Origin: an uncultured Algibacter sp.
Lineage (GTDB): Bacteria; Bacteroidota; Bacteroidia; Flavobacteriales; Flavobacteriaceae
Assembly (NCBI RefSeq): GCF_947495925.1
Contig: NZ_CANMAU010000001.1
Location: forward strand, 1-64,000
Direction: 5' to 3'
DNA: 64,000 nt
Every line of letters begins with the position of its first letter. Position 1 is the first letter of the stretch. The position numbers were made by a program, and so were the translations under genes. The notes under the pieces were generated by a model. It searched no databases. It was given only the letters and a program-made list of their open reading frames with translations, and had not been told where the DNA came from. Positions 37,582 to 46,215 of the stretch are shown in pieces.

Positions 37582-38106
37582 TTAAGCGTTAAAAACTTGT
37601 TCAAGTGTAATACCTCTATCTCTAGCAATAGCATTCGCGTCTCTTAGCTGTAATAAAGCATCAAAAGTTGCTTTTACCACATTATGAGGGTTAGAAGATC
37701 CTTGAGATTTAGATAATACATCATGAACACCTACAGCCTCAAGAACAGTTCTTACAGCACCACCAGCAATTACACCTGTACCAGGAGCAGCAGGAATGAT
37801 ATTTACTCTAGCTCCACCATATTTACCTTTTTGCTCATGAGGTAAAGTTCCTTTAATAATAGGAATTCTAACAAGGTTTTTCTTAGCATCTTCAACAGCT
37901 TTTGCAATCGCACTAGCTACATCTTTAGATTTTCCTAAACCTTGTCCTACAACACCAGCTTCATCTCCAACCACAACGATTGCTGAGAAACCAAATGCTC
38001 TACCACCTTTAGTTACTTTTGTAACTCTTTGTACACCAACTAAACGATCTTTAAGATCTAACCCACCTGGTTTTACTAATTCTGCACTTTTATATTTTTT
38101 AAACAT
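37582..38106 (-). CDS. rpsE: 30S ribosomal protein S5
   Basis: S5 lines the mRNA entry channel and helps decoding fidelity. It contains [37 protein letters not shown] and the C-terminal domain [45 protein letters not shown]. 174 residues, complete. The gap to rplR is six bases. Confidence 0.98.
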   Translation of the reverse strand: MFKKYKSAELVKPGGLDLKDRLVGVQRVTKVTKGGRAFGFSAIVVVGDEAGVVGQGLGKSKDVASAIAKAVEDAKKNLVRIPIIKGTLPHEQKGKYGGARVNIIPAAPGTGVIAGGAVRTVLEAVGVHDVLSKSQGSSNPHNVVKATFDALLQLRDANAIARDRGITLEQVFNA

Positions 38107-38112
38107 AATTTC

Positions 38113-38469
38113 TTAGAATTTTAGTCCTGCTTCTCTAGCTCCTTCCGCTAATTGTTTAACTCTACCGTGATATAAATAACCACCTCTATCGAAAGAGATT
38201 GTTTCTACACCAGCTTTTAAAGCTTTTTCAGCAAGTGCTTTACCTACTAATTTAGCTACTTCAGATTTAGTTGCTTTTCCAGCACTAATACCTTTATCTC
38301 TTGAAGATGCTGCACTGATAGTATTACCAGTAACGTCATCTACTAATTGAGCATAAATTTCTTTATTACTTCTATAAACAGCCAATCTTGGTCTTGCTTC
38401 TGTACCAGAAACAACCTTACGGATTCTGTTTTTTATTCTTAGTCTTCTATCGTTCTTTGTCAATGCCAT
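38113..38469 (-). CDS. rplR: 50S ribosomal protein L18
   Basis: L18 brings 5S rRNA into the large subunit. It is recognised from [44 protein letters not shown] and the end [26 protein letters not shown]. 118 residues, complete, 10 bases after rplF. Confidence 0.98.
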   Translation of the reverse strand: MALTKNDRRLRIKNRIRKVVSGTEARPRLAVYRSNKEIYAQLVDDVTGNTISAASSRDKGISAGKATKSEVAKLVGKALAEKALKAGVETISFDRGGYLYHGRVKQLAEGAREAGLKF

Positions 38470-38479
38470 AACTTAATTA

Positions 38480-39022
38480 TTAAGCTGATTTACCTGCTTT
38501 TCTTCTTATTTCTTCACCAACAAACTTGATTCCTTTTCCTTTGTAAGGTTCAGGTTTTCTAAATCCGCGGATTTTCGCAGCTACTTGACCAACAAGTTGT
38601 TTATCGAATGATGTTAGTTTTACTAATGGATTTTTTCCCTTTTCTGAAACCGTTTCAACTTTTACTTCAGGAGCAATGTTTAAAACAATATTATGAGAAA
38701 AACCTAAGGCCAAATCTAATTTTTGTCCTTGGTTTGATGCTCTATAACCTACACCAACCAATTCTAATTCCTTAGTCCATCCTTTAGATACACCTTCAAT
38801 CATATTGTGCATTAAAGATCTGTATAAACCATGTTTAGCTTTTTGATCTTTAGTATCAGAAGAACGAGTAACCCAAACGCTACCGTCTTCAACTTTAATT
38901 TCTATAGAATCGTAATTTTGCGTTAACTCTCCTAATTTTCCTTTTACAGTTACTACGTTATCTTTAACGTCAACTGTTACACCTTCTGGAATGGCTACTG
39001 GATTATTTCCTATTCTTGACAT
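38480..39022 (-). CDS. rplF: 50S ribosomal protein L6
   Basis: L6 lies at the base of the GTPase-associated centre of the 50S subunit. The start MSRIGNNPVAIPEGVTVDVKDNVVTVKGKLGEL and the signature KPEPYKGKGIKFVGEEIRRKAGKSA identify it. 180 residues with the two duplicated folds. It starts 18 bases after rpsH. Confidence 0.98.
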   Translation of the reverse strand: MSRIGNNPVAIPEGVTVDVKDNVVTVKGKLGELTQNYDSIEIKVEDGSVWVTRSSDTKDQKAKHGLYRSLMHNMIEGVSKGWTKELELVGVGYRASNQGQKLDLALGFSHNIVLNIAPEVKVETVSEKGKNPLVKLTSFDKQLVGQVAAKIRGFRKPEPYKGKGIKFVGEEIRRKAGKSA

Positions 39023-39040
39023 TTCTTTCTGGCTTTAAAA

Positions 39041-39439
39041 TTAGTAAACGTAACATAAAACTTCTCCACCTACGTTATCCCTTTTAGCTTGTTTACCTGT
39101 CATAACTCCGTGAGAAGTTGAAACAATAGCAATACCAAGACCGTTAAGGATTCTAGGTAACTCATTAGCACCAGCATACTTACGTAGACCTGGTGTACTA
39201 ATTCTTTGAAGTTTTTTAATTACTGGTTCTTTTGTTTCTTTATTGTACTTAAGAGCTATTTTAATAGTTCCTTGTACAGTAGAATCATCAAACTTGTAAC
39301 TTAAAATATATCCTTGTTCGAATAATATTTTAGTAATGTCTTTTTTAAGATTAGAAGCAGGAATCTCAACCACTCTGTGGTTAGCACGCACTGCATTTCT
39401 AATTCTTGTCAAAAAATCCGCAATTGGATCTGAGTACAT
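39041..39439 (-). CDS. rpsH: 30S ribosomal protein S8
   Basis: S8 binds the central domain of 16S rRNA and, in E. coli, represses the spc genes by binding the rplE region. It has DPIADFLTRIRNAVRANHRVVEIPASNLKKDI and the end STSHGVMTGKQAKRDNVGGEVLCYVY. 132 residues. A 68-base gap separates it from rpsN. Confidence 0.98.
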   Translation of the reverse strand: MYSDPIADFLTRIRNAVRANHRVVEIPASNLKKDITKILFEQGYILSYKFDDSTVQGTIKIALKYNKETKEPVIKKLQRISTPGLRKYAGANELPRILNGLGIAIVSTSHGVMTGKQAKRDNVGGEVLCYVY

Positions 39440-39507
39440 AATGAATTGATTTTGTGGTCTTGGTTTTCGAACTATTTCGAACCTTAAACCCGATTATTTA
39501 AATAATA

Positions 39508-39777
39508 TTACCAACTAGCTTTCTTTACTCCAGGTATAAGACCTTGATTGGCCATTTCTCTGAAAGTTACACGAGAAATTCCAAACGTTCTCATATACCC
39601 CTTTGGTCTTCCCGTTAATTTACATCTATTATGCTGACGTATAGGTGATGCATTTTTAGGTAACTTCTGTAATGCTTCATAATCTCCAGCTTCTTTCAAA
39701 GCCTTACGTTTAGCTGCATATTTAGCTACTGTTTTAGATCTTTTTACCTCACGGGCTTTCATTGATTCTTTAGCCAT
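39508..39777 (-). CDS. rpsN: 30S ribosomal protein S14, zinc-free form
   Basis: S14 is a 30S head protein. The 89-residue length and the absence of the CxxC pairs show the long, zinc-independent form; the end [41 protein letters not shown] is conserved. Together with zinc-free L36 and S4 in the same cluster, it points to a ribosome with few zinc-binding proteins encoded here. Confidence 0.98.
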   Translation of the reverse strand: MAKESMKAREVKRSKTVAKYAAKRKALKEAGDYEALQKLPKNASPIRQHNRCKLTGRPKGYMRTFGISRVTFREMANQGLIPGVKKASW

Positions 39778-39780
39778 AAC

Positions 39781-40332
39781 TTAGTTCTTTTGAAAAGGTA
39801 ATCCTAATTCAGTTAATAATGATTTTGCTTCTTTATCAGTATCGGCAGTAGTTACAAATGTAATATCCATTCCAGAAATTTTATTCACTTTATCAATGTT
39901 TATTTCTGGGAAAATAATTTGTTCAGTAACTCCTAAATTATAGTTACCTCTACCATCAAATCCTGTAGCTTTAATTCCGTTAAAATCTCTAACACGTGGT
40001 AGTGCTGAAGTTACTAAACGATCTAAAAACTCATACATTCTTTCTCCACGTAAAGTTACTTTTGCCCCAATTGGCATACCTTTACGTAATTTAAAAGATG
40101 CCACATCCTTTTTAGATAATGTAGATATCGCTTTTTGCCCAGATATAGTTGTTAACTCTTCTACAGCGTAGTCAATTAACTTCTTGTCTGCAACTGCTGC
40201 TCCAACACCTTTAGATATCACTATCTTACTAAGCTTAGGAACCTGCATTACATTACTATATCCAAATTCGTCTGTAAGAGCTGCAATTACTTTGCTTTTA
40301 TACTCTTCTTTAAGTCTTGGTGAATATGCCAT
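39781..40332 (-). CDS. rplE: 50S ribosomal protein L5
   Basis: L5 binds 5S rRNA and contacts the P-site tRNA. Recognised from [55 protein letters not shown] and the end [12 protein letters not shown]. 183 residues. It begins two bases after rplX. Confidence 0.98.
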   Translation of the reverse strand: MAYSPRLKEEYKSKVIAALTDEFGYSNVMQVPKLSKIVISKGVGAAVADKKLIDYAVEELTTISGQKAISTLSKKDVASFKLRKGMPIGAKVTLRGERMYEFLDRLVTSALPRVRDFNGIKATGFDGRGNYNLGVTEQIIFPEINIDKVNKISGMDITFVTTADTDKEAKSLLTELGLPFQKN

Positions 40333-40334
40333 AA

Positions 40335-40646
40335 CTATATTACTTCATTAGATTTTGTTGAAAATCTTACTTTTTTTCCATCCTCTATTCTATATCCAAC
40401 TCTAGTTGTTTCTCCTTTTGAAGTTAACAATGATAAGTTAGAAATATGAATAGCTGCTTCTTTCTCTACGATTCCACCTTGAGGATTTTGTGCACTTGGT
40501 TTAGTATGTTTCTTCACCATGTTTACACCCTCAACAATCGCTTTGTTCTTTTCTATCAATACTTTTTGTACTTTACCTTCAGATCCTTTATGGTCTCCAG
40601 TAATAACTTTTACAGTATCTCCAGTTTTTATTTTAAGCTTTGTCAT
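40335..40646 (-). CDS. rplX: 50S ribosomal protein L24
   Basis: L24 is an assembly initiator of the large subunit near the tunnel exit. The KOW motif is visible at [24 protein letters not shown], followed by [14 protein letters not shown]. 103 residues. It lies 15 bases after rplN. Confidence 0.98.
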   Translation of the reverse strand: MTKLKIKTGDTVKVITGDHKGSEGKVQKVLIEKNKAIVEGVNMVKKHTKPSAQNPQGGIVEKEAAIHISNLSLLTSKGETTRVGYRIEDGKKVRFSTKSNEVI

Positions 40647-40661
40647 CTTAATTTTAATGTA

Positions 40662-41030
40662 TTAAAGCACTTCTGGTGCTAATGATACAATCTTCATGAA
40701 TTGCTTATCACGAAGTTCTCTAGCAACAGGACCAAAAACACGCGTACCTTTCATCTCACCTGTTGGGTTTAATAAAACACATGCATTATCATCAAATCTT
40801 ATATAAGATCCGTCTGGTCTTCTTACTTCTTTCTTAGTGCGCACAACAACTGCCGTTGAAACCGCTCCTTTTTTAATGTTTCCATTAGGAGTGGCATCTT
40901 TTACAGAAACAACAATTTTGTCTCCTACAGAAGCGTATCTTCTTTTAGTTCCACCAAGAACTCGGATAGTTAAAACTTCCTTTGCTCCAGTGTTATCTGC
41001 TACTTTTAATCTTGATTCTTGTTGTACCAT
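40662..41030 (-). CDS. rplN: 50S ribosomal protein L14
   Basis: L14 lies at the subunit interface and forms a bridge with 16S rRNA. Signature segments are [27 protein letters not shown] and [28 protein letters not shown]. 122 residues, complete, two bases after rpsQ. Confidence 0.98.
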   Translation of the reverse strand: MVQQESRLKVADNTGAKEVLTIRVLGGTKRRYASVGDKIVVSVKDATPNGNIKKGAVSTAVVVRTKKEVRRPDGSYIRFDDNACVLLNPTGEMKGTRVFGPVARELRDKQFMKIVSLAPEVL

Positions 41031-41032
41031 AA

Positions 41033-41290
41033 TTATTTAGCTCTTTCTAAAATTTCCACTAATCTCCAACATTTAGATTTACTTAAAGGTCTTGTTTCCA
41101 TGATCTTAACAGTATCTCCAATATTACAATCGTTTGTTTCGTCGTGTGCAACGTATTTCTTCGTTTTTAACACAAACTTACCATACATAGGGTGCTTTAC
41201 TTTTTTAACCTCTGCAACAACAATTGATTTTTGCATTTTGTTACTAGTAACAACTCCTATACGTTCTTTTCTTAAATTTCTTGTTTCCAT
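41033..41290 (-). CDS. rpsQ: 30S ribosomal protein S17
   Basis: S17 is a primary 16S-binding OB-fold protein. Recognised from [40 protein letters not shown] and [23 protein letters not shown]. 85 residues, 12 bases after rpmC. Confidence 0.98.
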   Translation of the reverse strand: METRNLRKERIGVVTSNKMQKSIVVAEVKKVKHPMYGKFVLKTKKYVAHDETNDCNIGDTVKIMETRPLSKSKCWRLVEILERAK

Positions 41291-41302
41291 CTTTCAGCAG
41301 AA

Positions 41303-41494
41303 TTATTGTAATTCTCTTTTAGTTAATTCAGTCGCAATTCTAGCTACAGTTCTTCTTACTGAACGTAATTGAATTGGATTTTCTAAAGGAGATATTGCAT
41401 GAGCCAATTTTAGGTCTGAATAACTCTTTTTTGTTTCACCAAGTTTTTCTTGTAACTCAGCTACTGATAATTCTTTAATTTCTGATTGTTTCAT
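41303..41494 (-). CDS. rpmC: 50S ribosomal protein L29
   Basis: L29 lies at the tunnel exit next to L23 and helps form the docking site for SRP and trigger factor. MKQSEIKELSVAELQEKLGETKKSYSDLKLAHAISPLENP is the family N-terminus. Two ATG codons are adjacent (41497 and 41494); I use the second because other L29 proteins begin MKxSEIKEL, but the choice matters little. 63 residues. Confidence 0.95.
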   Translation of the reverse strand: MKQSEIKELSVAELQEKLGETKKSYSDLKLAHAISPLENPIQLRSVRRTVARIATELTKRELQ

Positions 41495-41506
41495 CATCTT
41501 AAATTA

Positions 41507-41926
41507 TTATGCTTCGTAATCGCGAGCAATTAAAAACTTAGTTTTTACAGGTAGTTTTTGTGCTGCTAAACGTAATGCTTCTTTTGCAACGTCTAATGGC
41601 ACACCACCTATTTCAAATAAAACACGACCTGGTCTACATACAGCTACCCATAATTCTACAGCACCTTTACCTTTACCCATACGTACTTCAAGAGGCTTTT
41701 TTGTAATAGGCTTGTCTGGAAATATTTTAATCCAAAGTTGACCTTCTCTTTTCATGTAACGTGTAGCGGCAATACGAGCTGCTTCAATTTGACGAGCGGT
41801 AATAAACGTAGCGTCTAATGCTTTTATTCCAAAAGTACCATTTGAAAGTTGATGCCCTCTTCCAGAGAGACCTTTCATGCGTCCTTTTTGTTGTTTACGA
41901 AATTTTGTTCTTTTAGGCTGTAACAT
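41507..41926 (-). CDS. rplP: 50S ribosomal protein L16
   Basis: L16 shapes the A-site tRNA region of the large subunit. It begins [37 protein letters not shown] and has [44 protein letters not shown]. 139 residues. It follows rpsC after 21 bases. Confidence 0.98.
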   Translation of the reverse strand: MLQPKRTKFRKQQKGRMKGLSGRGHQLSNGTFGIKALDATFITARQIEAARIAATRYMKREGQLWIKIFPDKPITKKPLEVRMGKGKGAVELWVAVCRPGRVLFEIGGVPLDVAKEALRLAAQKLPVKTKFLIARDYEA

Positions 41927-41947
41927 TTTTCTTTACTTTATAAAAAA

Positions 41948-42667
41948 TTACTTTCTACGACGAGGTCCTTTGTTTCCACCTCTTCCGGCTCCACCTTTTC
42001 CTTGCTTCTTAGATAATCCAACAAGCGGAGAAAGTTCTCTTTTACCATATACTTCACCTTTCATGATCCATACTTTTACACCTAATCTACCATAAGTAGT
42101 ATGTGCTTCAACTAAAGCATAATCAATATCGGCTCTAAAGGTTGATAAAGGAATACGTCCCTCTTTGTAGTGCTCAGAACGTGCCATTTCAGCACCATTT
42201 AAACGTCCACTAATTTGGATTTTAATTCCTTCAGCATTCATACGCATTGTAGCAGCGATAGCCATCTTAATTGCACGTCTGTATGAAATTCTGTTTTCAA
42301 TTTGACGAGCAATACTAGATCCTACTAAAAATGCATCAAGTTCAGGTCTTTTAATCTCGAAGATGTTAATCTGAACTTCTTTTCCAGTAATTTTCTTAAG
42401 CTCTTCTTTTAACTTGTCTACCTCTTGACCGCCTTTTCCGATAATAATACCAGGTCTAGCCGTAGTGATAGTAACGGTTACAAGTTTTAAAGTTCTCTCG
42501 ATGATTACTCTACTTACACTAGCTTTAGATAAACGCGCGTGAACGTATTTTCTAATCTTATCGTCTTCGGCAAGTTTATCACCATAATCGTTTCCTCCGT
42601 ACCAGTTAGATTCCCATCCTCTGATAATTCCTAAGCGATTTCCGATTGGATTTGTCTTTTGTCCCAT
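41948..42667 (-). CDS. rpsC: 30S ribosomal protein S3
   Basis: S3 guards the mRNA entry channel. The KH domain shows [21 protein letters not shown], and the C-terminal domain has [52 protein letters not shown]. 239 residues, with a basic glycine-rich tail. Seven bases separate it from rplV. Confidence 0.98.
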   Translation of the reverse strand: MGQKTNPIGNRLGIIRGWESNWYGGNDYGDKLAEDDKIRKYVHARLSKASVSRVIIERTLKLVTVTITTARPGIIIGKGGQEVDKLKEELKKITGKEVQINIFEIKRPELDAFLVGSSIARQIENRISYRRAIKMAIAATMRMNAEGIKIQISGRLNGAEMARSEHYKEGRIPLSTFRADIDYALVEAHTTYGRLGVKVWIMKGEVYGKRELSPLVGLSKKQGKGGAGRGGNKGPRRRK

Positions 42668-42674
42668 ACTTTTA

Positions 42675-43085
42675 TTAAGCTTGTGTGTTATTATTATTAG
42701 CTCCTACCACTAATGTTACATGGTTAGAACGTTTTCTAATTCGGTGTGCACGACCTTGAGGTGCTGGACGCAATCTTTTTAACATAGATCCGCTATCCAC
42801 TTTTATCTCTTTTACAAATAATTCTGCAGATTCAACATCAGCATCTTCATTCTTAGATTGCCAGTTAGCGATAGCTGATAATAACAACTTCTCTAAACGA
42901 CCAGATGCTTCTTTTTGGTTGAATTTCAAAATATTAAGTGCATTCTCTACCTTTTCGCCTCTTACTAAATCGGCTACTAAGCGCATTTTTCTTGGTGATG
43001 TAGGACAATTATTAAGTTTAGCAAAAGCAACTTGCTTTTTAGCTTCCTTAATAGCGTCTGCCATTTGTTTTTTACGACTTCCCAT
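42675..43085 (-). CDS. rplV: 50S ribosomal protein L22
   Basis: L22 extends a hairpin into the exit tunnel and is a site of macrolide-resistance mutations. Recognised from [31 protein letters not shown] and [28 protein letters not shown]. The 136-residue protein has an N-terminal extension of about 20 residues ([20 protein letters not shown]) over E. coli L22. Confidence 0.97.
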   Translation of the reverse strand: MGSRKKQMADAIKEAKKQVAFAKLNNCPTSPRKMRLVADLVRGEKVENALNILKFNQKEASGRLEKLLLSAIANWQSKNEDADVESAELFVKEIKVDSGSMLKRLRPAPQGRAHRIRKRSNHVTLVVGANNNNTQA

Positions 43086-43091
43086 AGCTTA

Positions 43092-43370
43092 CTACTTTTT
43101 ACCTTTGTTTTTAGCACCTGCATGTCCACGGAATGAACGTGTTGGTGAAAATTCTCCTAACTTATGACCTACCATGTTTTCAGTAACATATACTGGTACA
43201 AATTGACGGCCATTGTGCACTGCTATAGTTTGCCCAACAAAATCAGGAGTAATCATACTGGCTCTAGACCAAGTTTTAATTACTGTCTTTTTGTTAGATT
43301 CAACATTTGCAGCTACTTTTCTCTCTAATTTATAATGAACGTAAGGTCCTTTTTTTAATGATCTTGCCAT
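43092..43370 (-). CDS. rpsS: 30S ribosomal protein S19
   Basis: S19 pairs with S13 in the 30S head. [19 protein letters not shown] and [16 protein letters not shown] identify it; [27 protein letters not shown] is the core signature. 92 residues, three bases after rplB. Confidence 0.98.
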   Translation of the reverse strand: MARSLKKGPYVHYKLERKVAANVESNKKTVIKTWSRASMITPDFVGQTIAVHNGRQFVPVYVTENMVGHKLGEFSPTRSFRGHAGAKNKGKK

Positions 43371-43373
43371 GTC

Positions 43374-44201
43374 TTATTTCTTTCTACGTTCTACAATATA
43401 TTTATTACTTGCCTTAGTCTTAGAACGGGTCCTGAAACCTTTAGCCGGAATACCGTTTCTAGAACGAGGATGTCCACCTGCAGATTTACCTTCACCACCA
43501 CCCATCGGATGATCAACTGGATTCATAACTACTGGTCTTGTACGTGGTCGTCTTCCTAACCATCTTGTTCTACCAGCCTTACCACCAACTAATAATTGAT
43601 GATCTGAGTTAGACACAACACCAATTGTAGCCATACAGTTAGCAAGAATCAATCTTGTTTCTCCTGAAGGTAATTTAACTGTAGCAAACTTACCATCTCT
43701 TGCCATTAACTGAGCAAATGCACCAGCACTACGAGCCATAACAGCTCCTTGACCTGGACGCAACTCAATACAAGAAATAATTGTTCCTAATGGAATTTCA
43801 CTTAATGGCATTGCGTTTCCAATTTCTGGAGCAACACCTTCTTTACCAGATACTACATTTTGCCCTACTTGAAGTCCATTTTGTGCAATAATGTATCTTT
43901 TCTCACCATCTTGATAATTCAATAAAGCAATAAAAGCTGTTCTGTTTGGATCGTATTGGATAGAAGCAACTTCACCAGGAATCCCTGCTTTGTCTCTTTT
44001 AAAATCGATAATACGATACTTTTTCTTATGACCTCCACCGATATAGCGCATGGTCATTTTTCCTTGACTGTTTCTACCACCAGACCTTTTGTTCGGAACG
44101 AGTAAACTCTTTTCCGGCTTATCAGTAGTAATGGCGTCATAACCATTTACTACTCTAAAACGCTGTCCTGGTGTGATTGGTTTTAATTTTCTTACTGACA
44201 T
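43374..44201 (-). CDS. rplB: 50S ribosomal protein L2
   Basis: L2 is essential for subunit association and peptidyl transferase function. It contains [17 protein letters not shown] and the C-terminal signature [37 protein letters not shown], including the conserved His of PVDHPMGGG. 275 residues, complete. Confidence 0.98.
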   Translation of the reverse strand: MSVRKLKPITPGQRFRVVNGYDAITTDKPEKSLLVPNKRSGGRNSQGKMTMRYIGGGHKKKYRIIDFKRDKAGIPGEVASIQYDPNRTAFIALLNYQDGEKRYIIAQNGLQVGQNVVSGKEGVAPEIGNAMPLSEIPLGTIISCIELRPGQGAVMARSAGAFAQLMARDGKFATVKLPSGETRLILANCMATIGVVSNSDHQLLVGGKAGRTRWLGRRPRTRPVVMNPVDHPMGGGEGKSAGGHPRSRNGIPAKGFRTRSKTKASNKYIVERRKK

Positions 44202-44211
44202 TTTTGTCTAA

Positions 44212-44502
44212 TTACATGTTACTGTATAAATCAATCATTTCACCTTCCGCCAGTTGTACAATTGCCTTTTTAACAGCATTTGTTTTACCATGTTGAATAC
44301 CAGTTTTTGTAAACTTGGTACTACGATCTGGACGGACATTTATAGTACGAACTTTTTCAACAGAAACACCATAAGCAGCTTCCACCGCTTTTTTGATTTC
44401 TACCTTGTTCGCCTTTGTGTTCACCGCGAAAGTATAGCAGTTTCTTAACTCGCTATCTGCAGTCGCTTTTTCTGTGATTATAGGTTTAATTAAGATACTC
44501 AT
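44212..44502 (-). CDS. rplW: 50S ribosomal protein L23
   Basis: L23 is the docking site for trigger factor and SRP at the tunnel exit. Recognised from ILIKPIITEKATADSELRNCYTFAVNTKANKVEIKKAVEAAYGVSVEKVRTINV. 96 residues, seven bases after rplD. Confidence 0.97.
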   Translation of the reverse strand: MSILIKPIITEKATADSELRNCYTFAVNTKANKVEIKKAVEAAYGVSVEKVRTINVRPDRSTKFTKTGIQHGKTNAVKKAIVQLAEGEMIDLYSNM

Positions 44503-44509
44503 CTGTTTC

Positions 44510-45139
44510 TTATTTACTTAAGTTTGTTTCAATTCCTTCTAAAGCACCTTCTAAAAGTATTACTTGATTTGCATTTAAAATCTTGTAAGTACTTAATTCT
44601 GAAGAAGTTATAACCTCAGAGCCTTTTAAATTGCGCGATGACAAATATACGTTATTATTTGACCCACCCAACACAAACAGAGATTTTTTGTTTTCAAGCT
44701 CTAAAGCCTTTAAAACCGCTGTAAAGTTTTTTGTTTTTGGAGCGTCAAAATTAAAGTCTTCTAAAACCATAATTGACTTCTCTCCTGCTTTGATACTTAA
44801 GGCAGATTTACGTGCTAAACGCTTTAAGTTTTTATTAAGCTTGAAGTTGTAATTTCTTGGTCTTGGACCGAACATACGACCACCACCTTTAAATACACCA
44901 GACTTAATACTACCTGCTCTTGCTGTACCAGTTCCTTTTTGCTTTTTAATCTTACGCGTAGAACCAGAAATCTCCCCTCTCTCTTTAGATTTATGAGTTC
45001 CTTGCCTTTGGTTTGCTAAATATTGTTTAACATCCAAATAAACTGCGTGATTATTAGGCTCAATAGCAAACACATCTTTAGAAAGGTCTGCCTTTCTACC
45101 TGTGTCTTTTCCGTTTATATCTAAAACTGCTACTTTCAT
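44510..45139 (-). CDS. rplD: 50S ribosomal protein L4
   Basis: L4 lines the exit tunnel and, in E. coli, also represses the S10 operon through the mRNA leader. Recognised from [54 protein letters not shown]. 209 residues. Its start overlaps the rplC stop by one base. Whether it regulates this cluster through the rpsJ-rplC leader is an open question. Confidence 0.98.
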   Translation of the reverse strand: MKVAVLDINGKDTGRKADLSKDVFAIEPNNHAVYLDVKQYLANQRQGTHKSKERGEISGSTRKIKKQKGTGTARAGSIKSGVFKGGGRMFGPRPRNYNFKLNKNLKRLARKSALSIKAGEKSIMVLEDFNFDAPKTKNFTAVLKALELENKKSLFVLGGSNNNVYLSSRNLKGSEVITSSELSTYKILNANQVILLEGALEGIETNLSK

Positions 45140-45756
45140 TATTTTCTAATAATTACATAAGCGTTTTTGTGACCAGGAACACATCCTTTAACCACAAGTA
45201 GATTCTTTTCAGTAACTACTTTTAAAACTCTTAAATTTTGAACTTTAACTGTATCTCCACCCATTCTTCCTGCCATTTTCATTCCTTTGAAAACACGCGC
45301 AGGATAAGATGCTGCTCCAATAGATCCTGGTGCTCTTAAACGGTTATGTTGACCGTGCGTAGCTTGACCTACACCACCGAAACCATGACGCTTTACAACA
45401 CCTTGAAATCCTTTACCTTTAGATGTTCCTGCTACATCAACAAATTCTCCTTCGTTGAAGTGTTCTACAGTGATAGCATCTCCTAATTTGTACCCCTCAT
45501 CAAAACCTTTGAATTCAACAACTTTGCGTTTTACAGAAGTACCCGCTTTTTTAGCATGACCTAAGTCTGCTTTAGTAGCGCTTTTCTCTGTCGCGTCATC
45601 GAAACCTAATTGAACAGCTGAATAACCATCAACTTCCTCAGTTCTGACTTGGGTAACTACGCATGGCCCAGCTTCAATTACTGTACAAGGAATATTCTTC
45701 CCGTTTTCATCAAAGATGCTGGTCATACCGATTTTTTTTCCAATTAACCCAGACAT
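45139..45756 (-). CDS. rplC: 50S ribosomal protein L3
   Basis: L3 is an early assembly protein close to the peptidyl transferase centre. Recognised from [39 protein letters not shown] and [40 protein letters not shown]. 205 residues. Unlike most neighbours it is separated from the upstream gene by 142 bases, which hold the structured leader and the SD-led short ORF. Confidence 0.98.
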   Translation of the reverse strand: MSGLIGKKIGMTSIFDENGKNIPCTVIEAGPCVVTQVRTEEVDGYSAVQLGFDDATEKSATKADLGHAKKAGTSVKRKVVEFKGFDEGYKLGDAITVEHFNEGEFVDVAGTSKGKGFQGVVKRHGFGGVGQATHGQHNRLRAPGSIGAASYPARVFKGMKMAGRMGGDTVKVQNLRVLKVVTEKNLLVVKGCVPGHKNAYVIIRK

Positions 45757-45788
45757 AATTATTTATTTAATTTATTACTATTTGCTAT

Positions 45789-45866
45789 TTAAAATTCAAG
45801 GCCGAAATACATTTCAGCCTTGAATTGTATTTTTCCGTTTTTCCCGCGACCGCATCGGTGGGACAT
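45789..45866 (-). CDS. possible 25-residue ORF with a full Shine-Dalgarno sequence
   Basis: ATG at 45866 opens a frame of 25 codons (MSHRCGRGKNGKIQFKAEMY...) to TAA at 45789, inside the rpsJ-rplC gap. It is preceded by AAAGGAGG (45876-45883) with nine bases to the ATG, a textbook ribosome-binding site in a genome that otherwise shows none. The peptide is basic and resembles nothing I know. It could be a leader peptide whose translation opens or closes the downstream hairpin, or a chance frame over a structured RNA. Confidence 0.35.
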   Translation of the reverse strand: MSHRCGRGKNGKIQFKAEMYFGLEF

Positions 45867-45875
45867 GTTTAAATT

Positions 45876-45883
45876 CCTCCTTT
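45876..45883 (-). promoter_or_regulatory. strong Shine-Dalgarno sequence, partly sequestered in a hairpin
   Basis: AAAGGAGG is complementary to the anti-Shine-Dalgarno CCTCCTTT of 16S rRNA over eight bases. The GAAAGG part pairs with CCTTTC just upstream, so access would depend on folding or on translation to the end of rpsJ. Confidence 0.55.
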
Positions 45884-45898
45884 CGAAGGAAAGGCAAA

Positions 45899-46204
45899 CT
45901 ATACTTTAATCTCTACTTCAACACCACTTGGTAACTCTAGTTTCATCAAGGCATCAATAGTTTTTGATGATGACGAGTAGATATCCAATAATCTCTTGTA
46001 AGACGACAATTGAAACTGCTCTCTTGATTTCTTGTTTACGTGAGGAGAACGTAATACAGTGAAAATTTTCTTGTGTGTTGGTAATGGAATTGGCCCAGTT
46101 ACCACAGCACCAGTACTTTTTACTGTTTTTACAATCTTATCAGCAGACTTATCTACCAAGTTATGATCGTAAGATTTTAATTTTATTCTGATTTTTTGAC
46201 TCAT
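45899..46204 (-). CDS. rpsJ: 30S ribosomal protein S10
   Basis: S10 is a 30S head protein that also serves as NusE in transcription antitermination. Recognised from [64 protein letters not shown]. 101 residues. It lies 11 bases after fusA rather than at the head of an operon, showing that the str and S10 groups are fused here. Confidence 0.98.
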   Translation of the reverse strand: MSQKIRIKLKSYDHNLVDKSADKIVKTVKSTGAVVTGPIPLPTHKKIFTVLRSPHVNKKSREQFQLSSYKRLLDIYSSSSKTIDALMKLELPSGVEVEIKV

Positions 46205-46215
46205 TTTCTTAGATT

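Larger units (their letters stand above)
45757..45898 (-). promoter_or_regulatory. structured intergenic leader between rpsJ and rplC
   Basis: On the transcript this gap can form three stem-loops in order: CCTTTC-CTTC-GAAAGG right after rpsJ, ACCG-ATG-CGGT inside a CCC/GGG closing stem, and a long hairpin AATTCAAGGCTGAAAT pairing with ATTTCGGCCTTGAATT (one mismatch). The middle is strikingly GC-rich for this genome. The first stem hides an AAAGGAGG sequence. Elsewhere in the cluster gaps are mostly 2-20 bases. Position before rplC and rplD fits a control element for L3/L4, or an attenuator; no known RNA family is recognised. Confidence 0.6.

Noticed and set aside
41019-41372. 117-residue plus-strand ORF opposite rpsQ and rpmC
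   Set aside because: It lies wholly antisense to well-conserved ribosomal protein genes, has no recognisable family, and its composition is that of a shadow frame.
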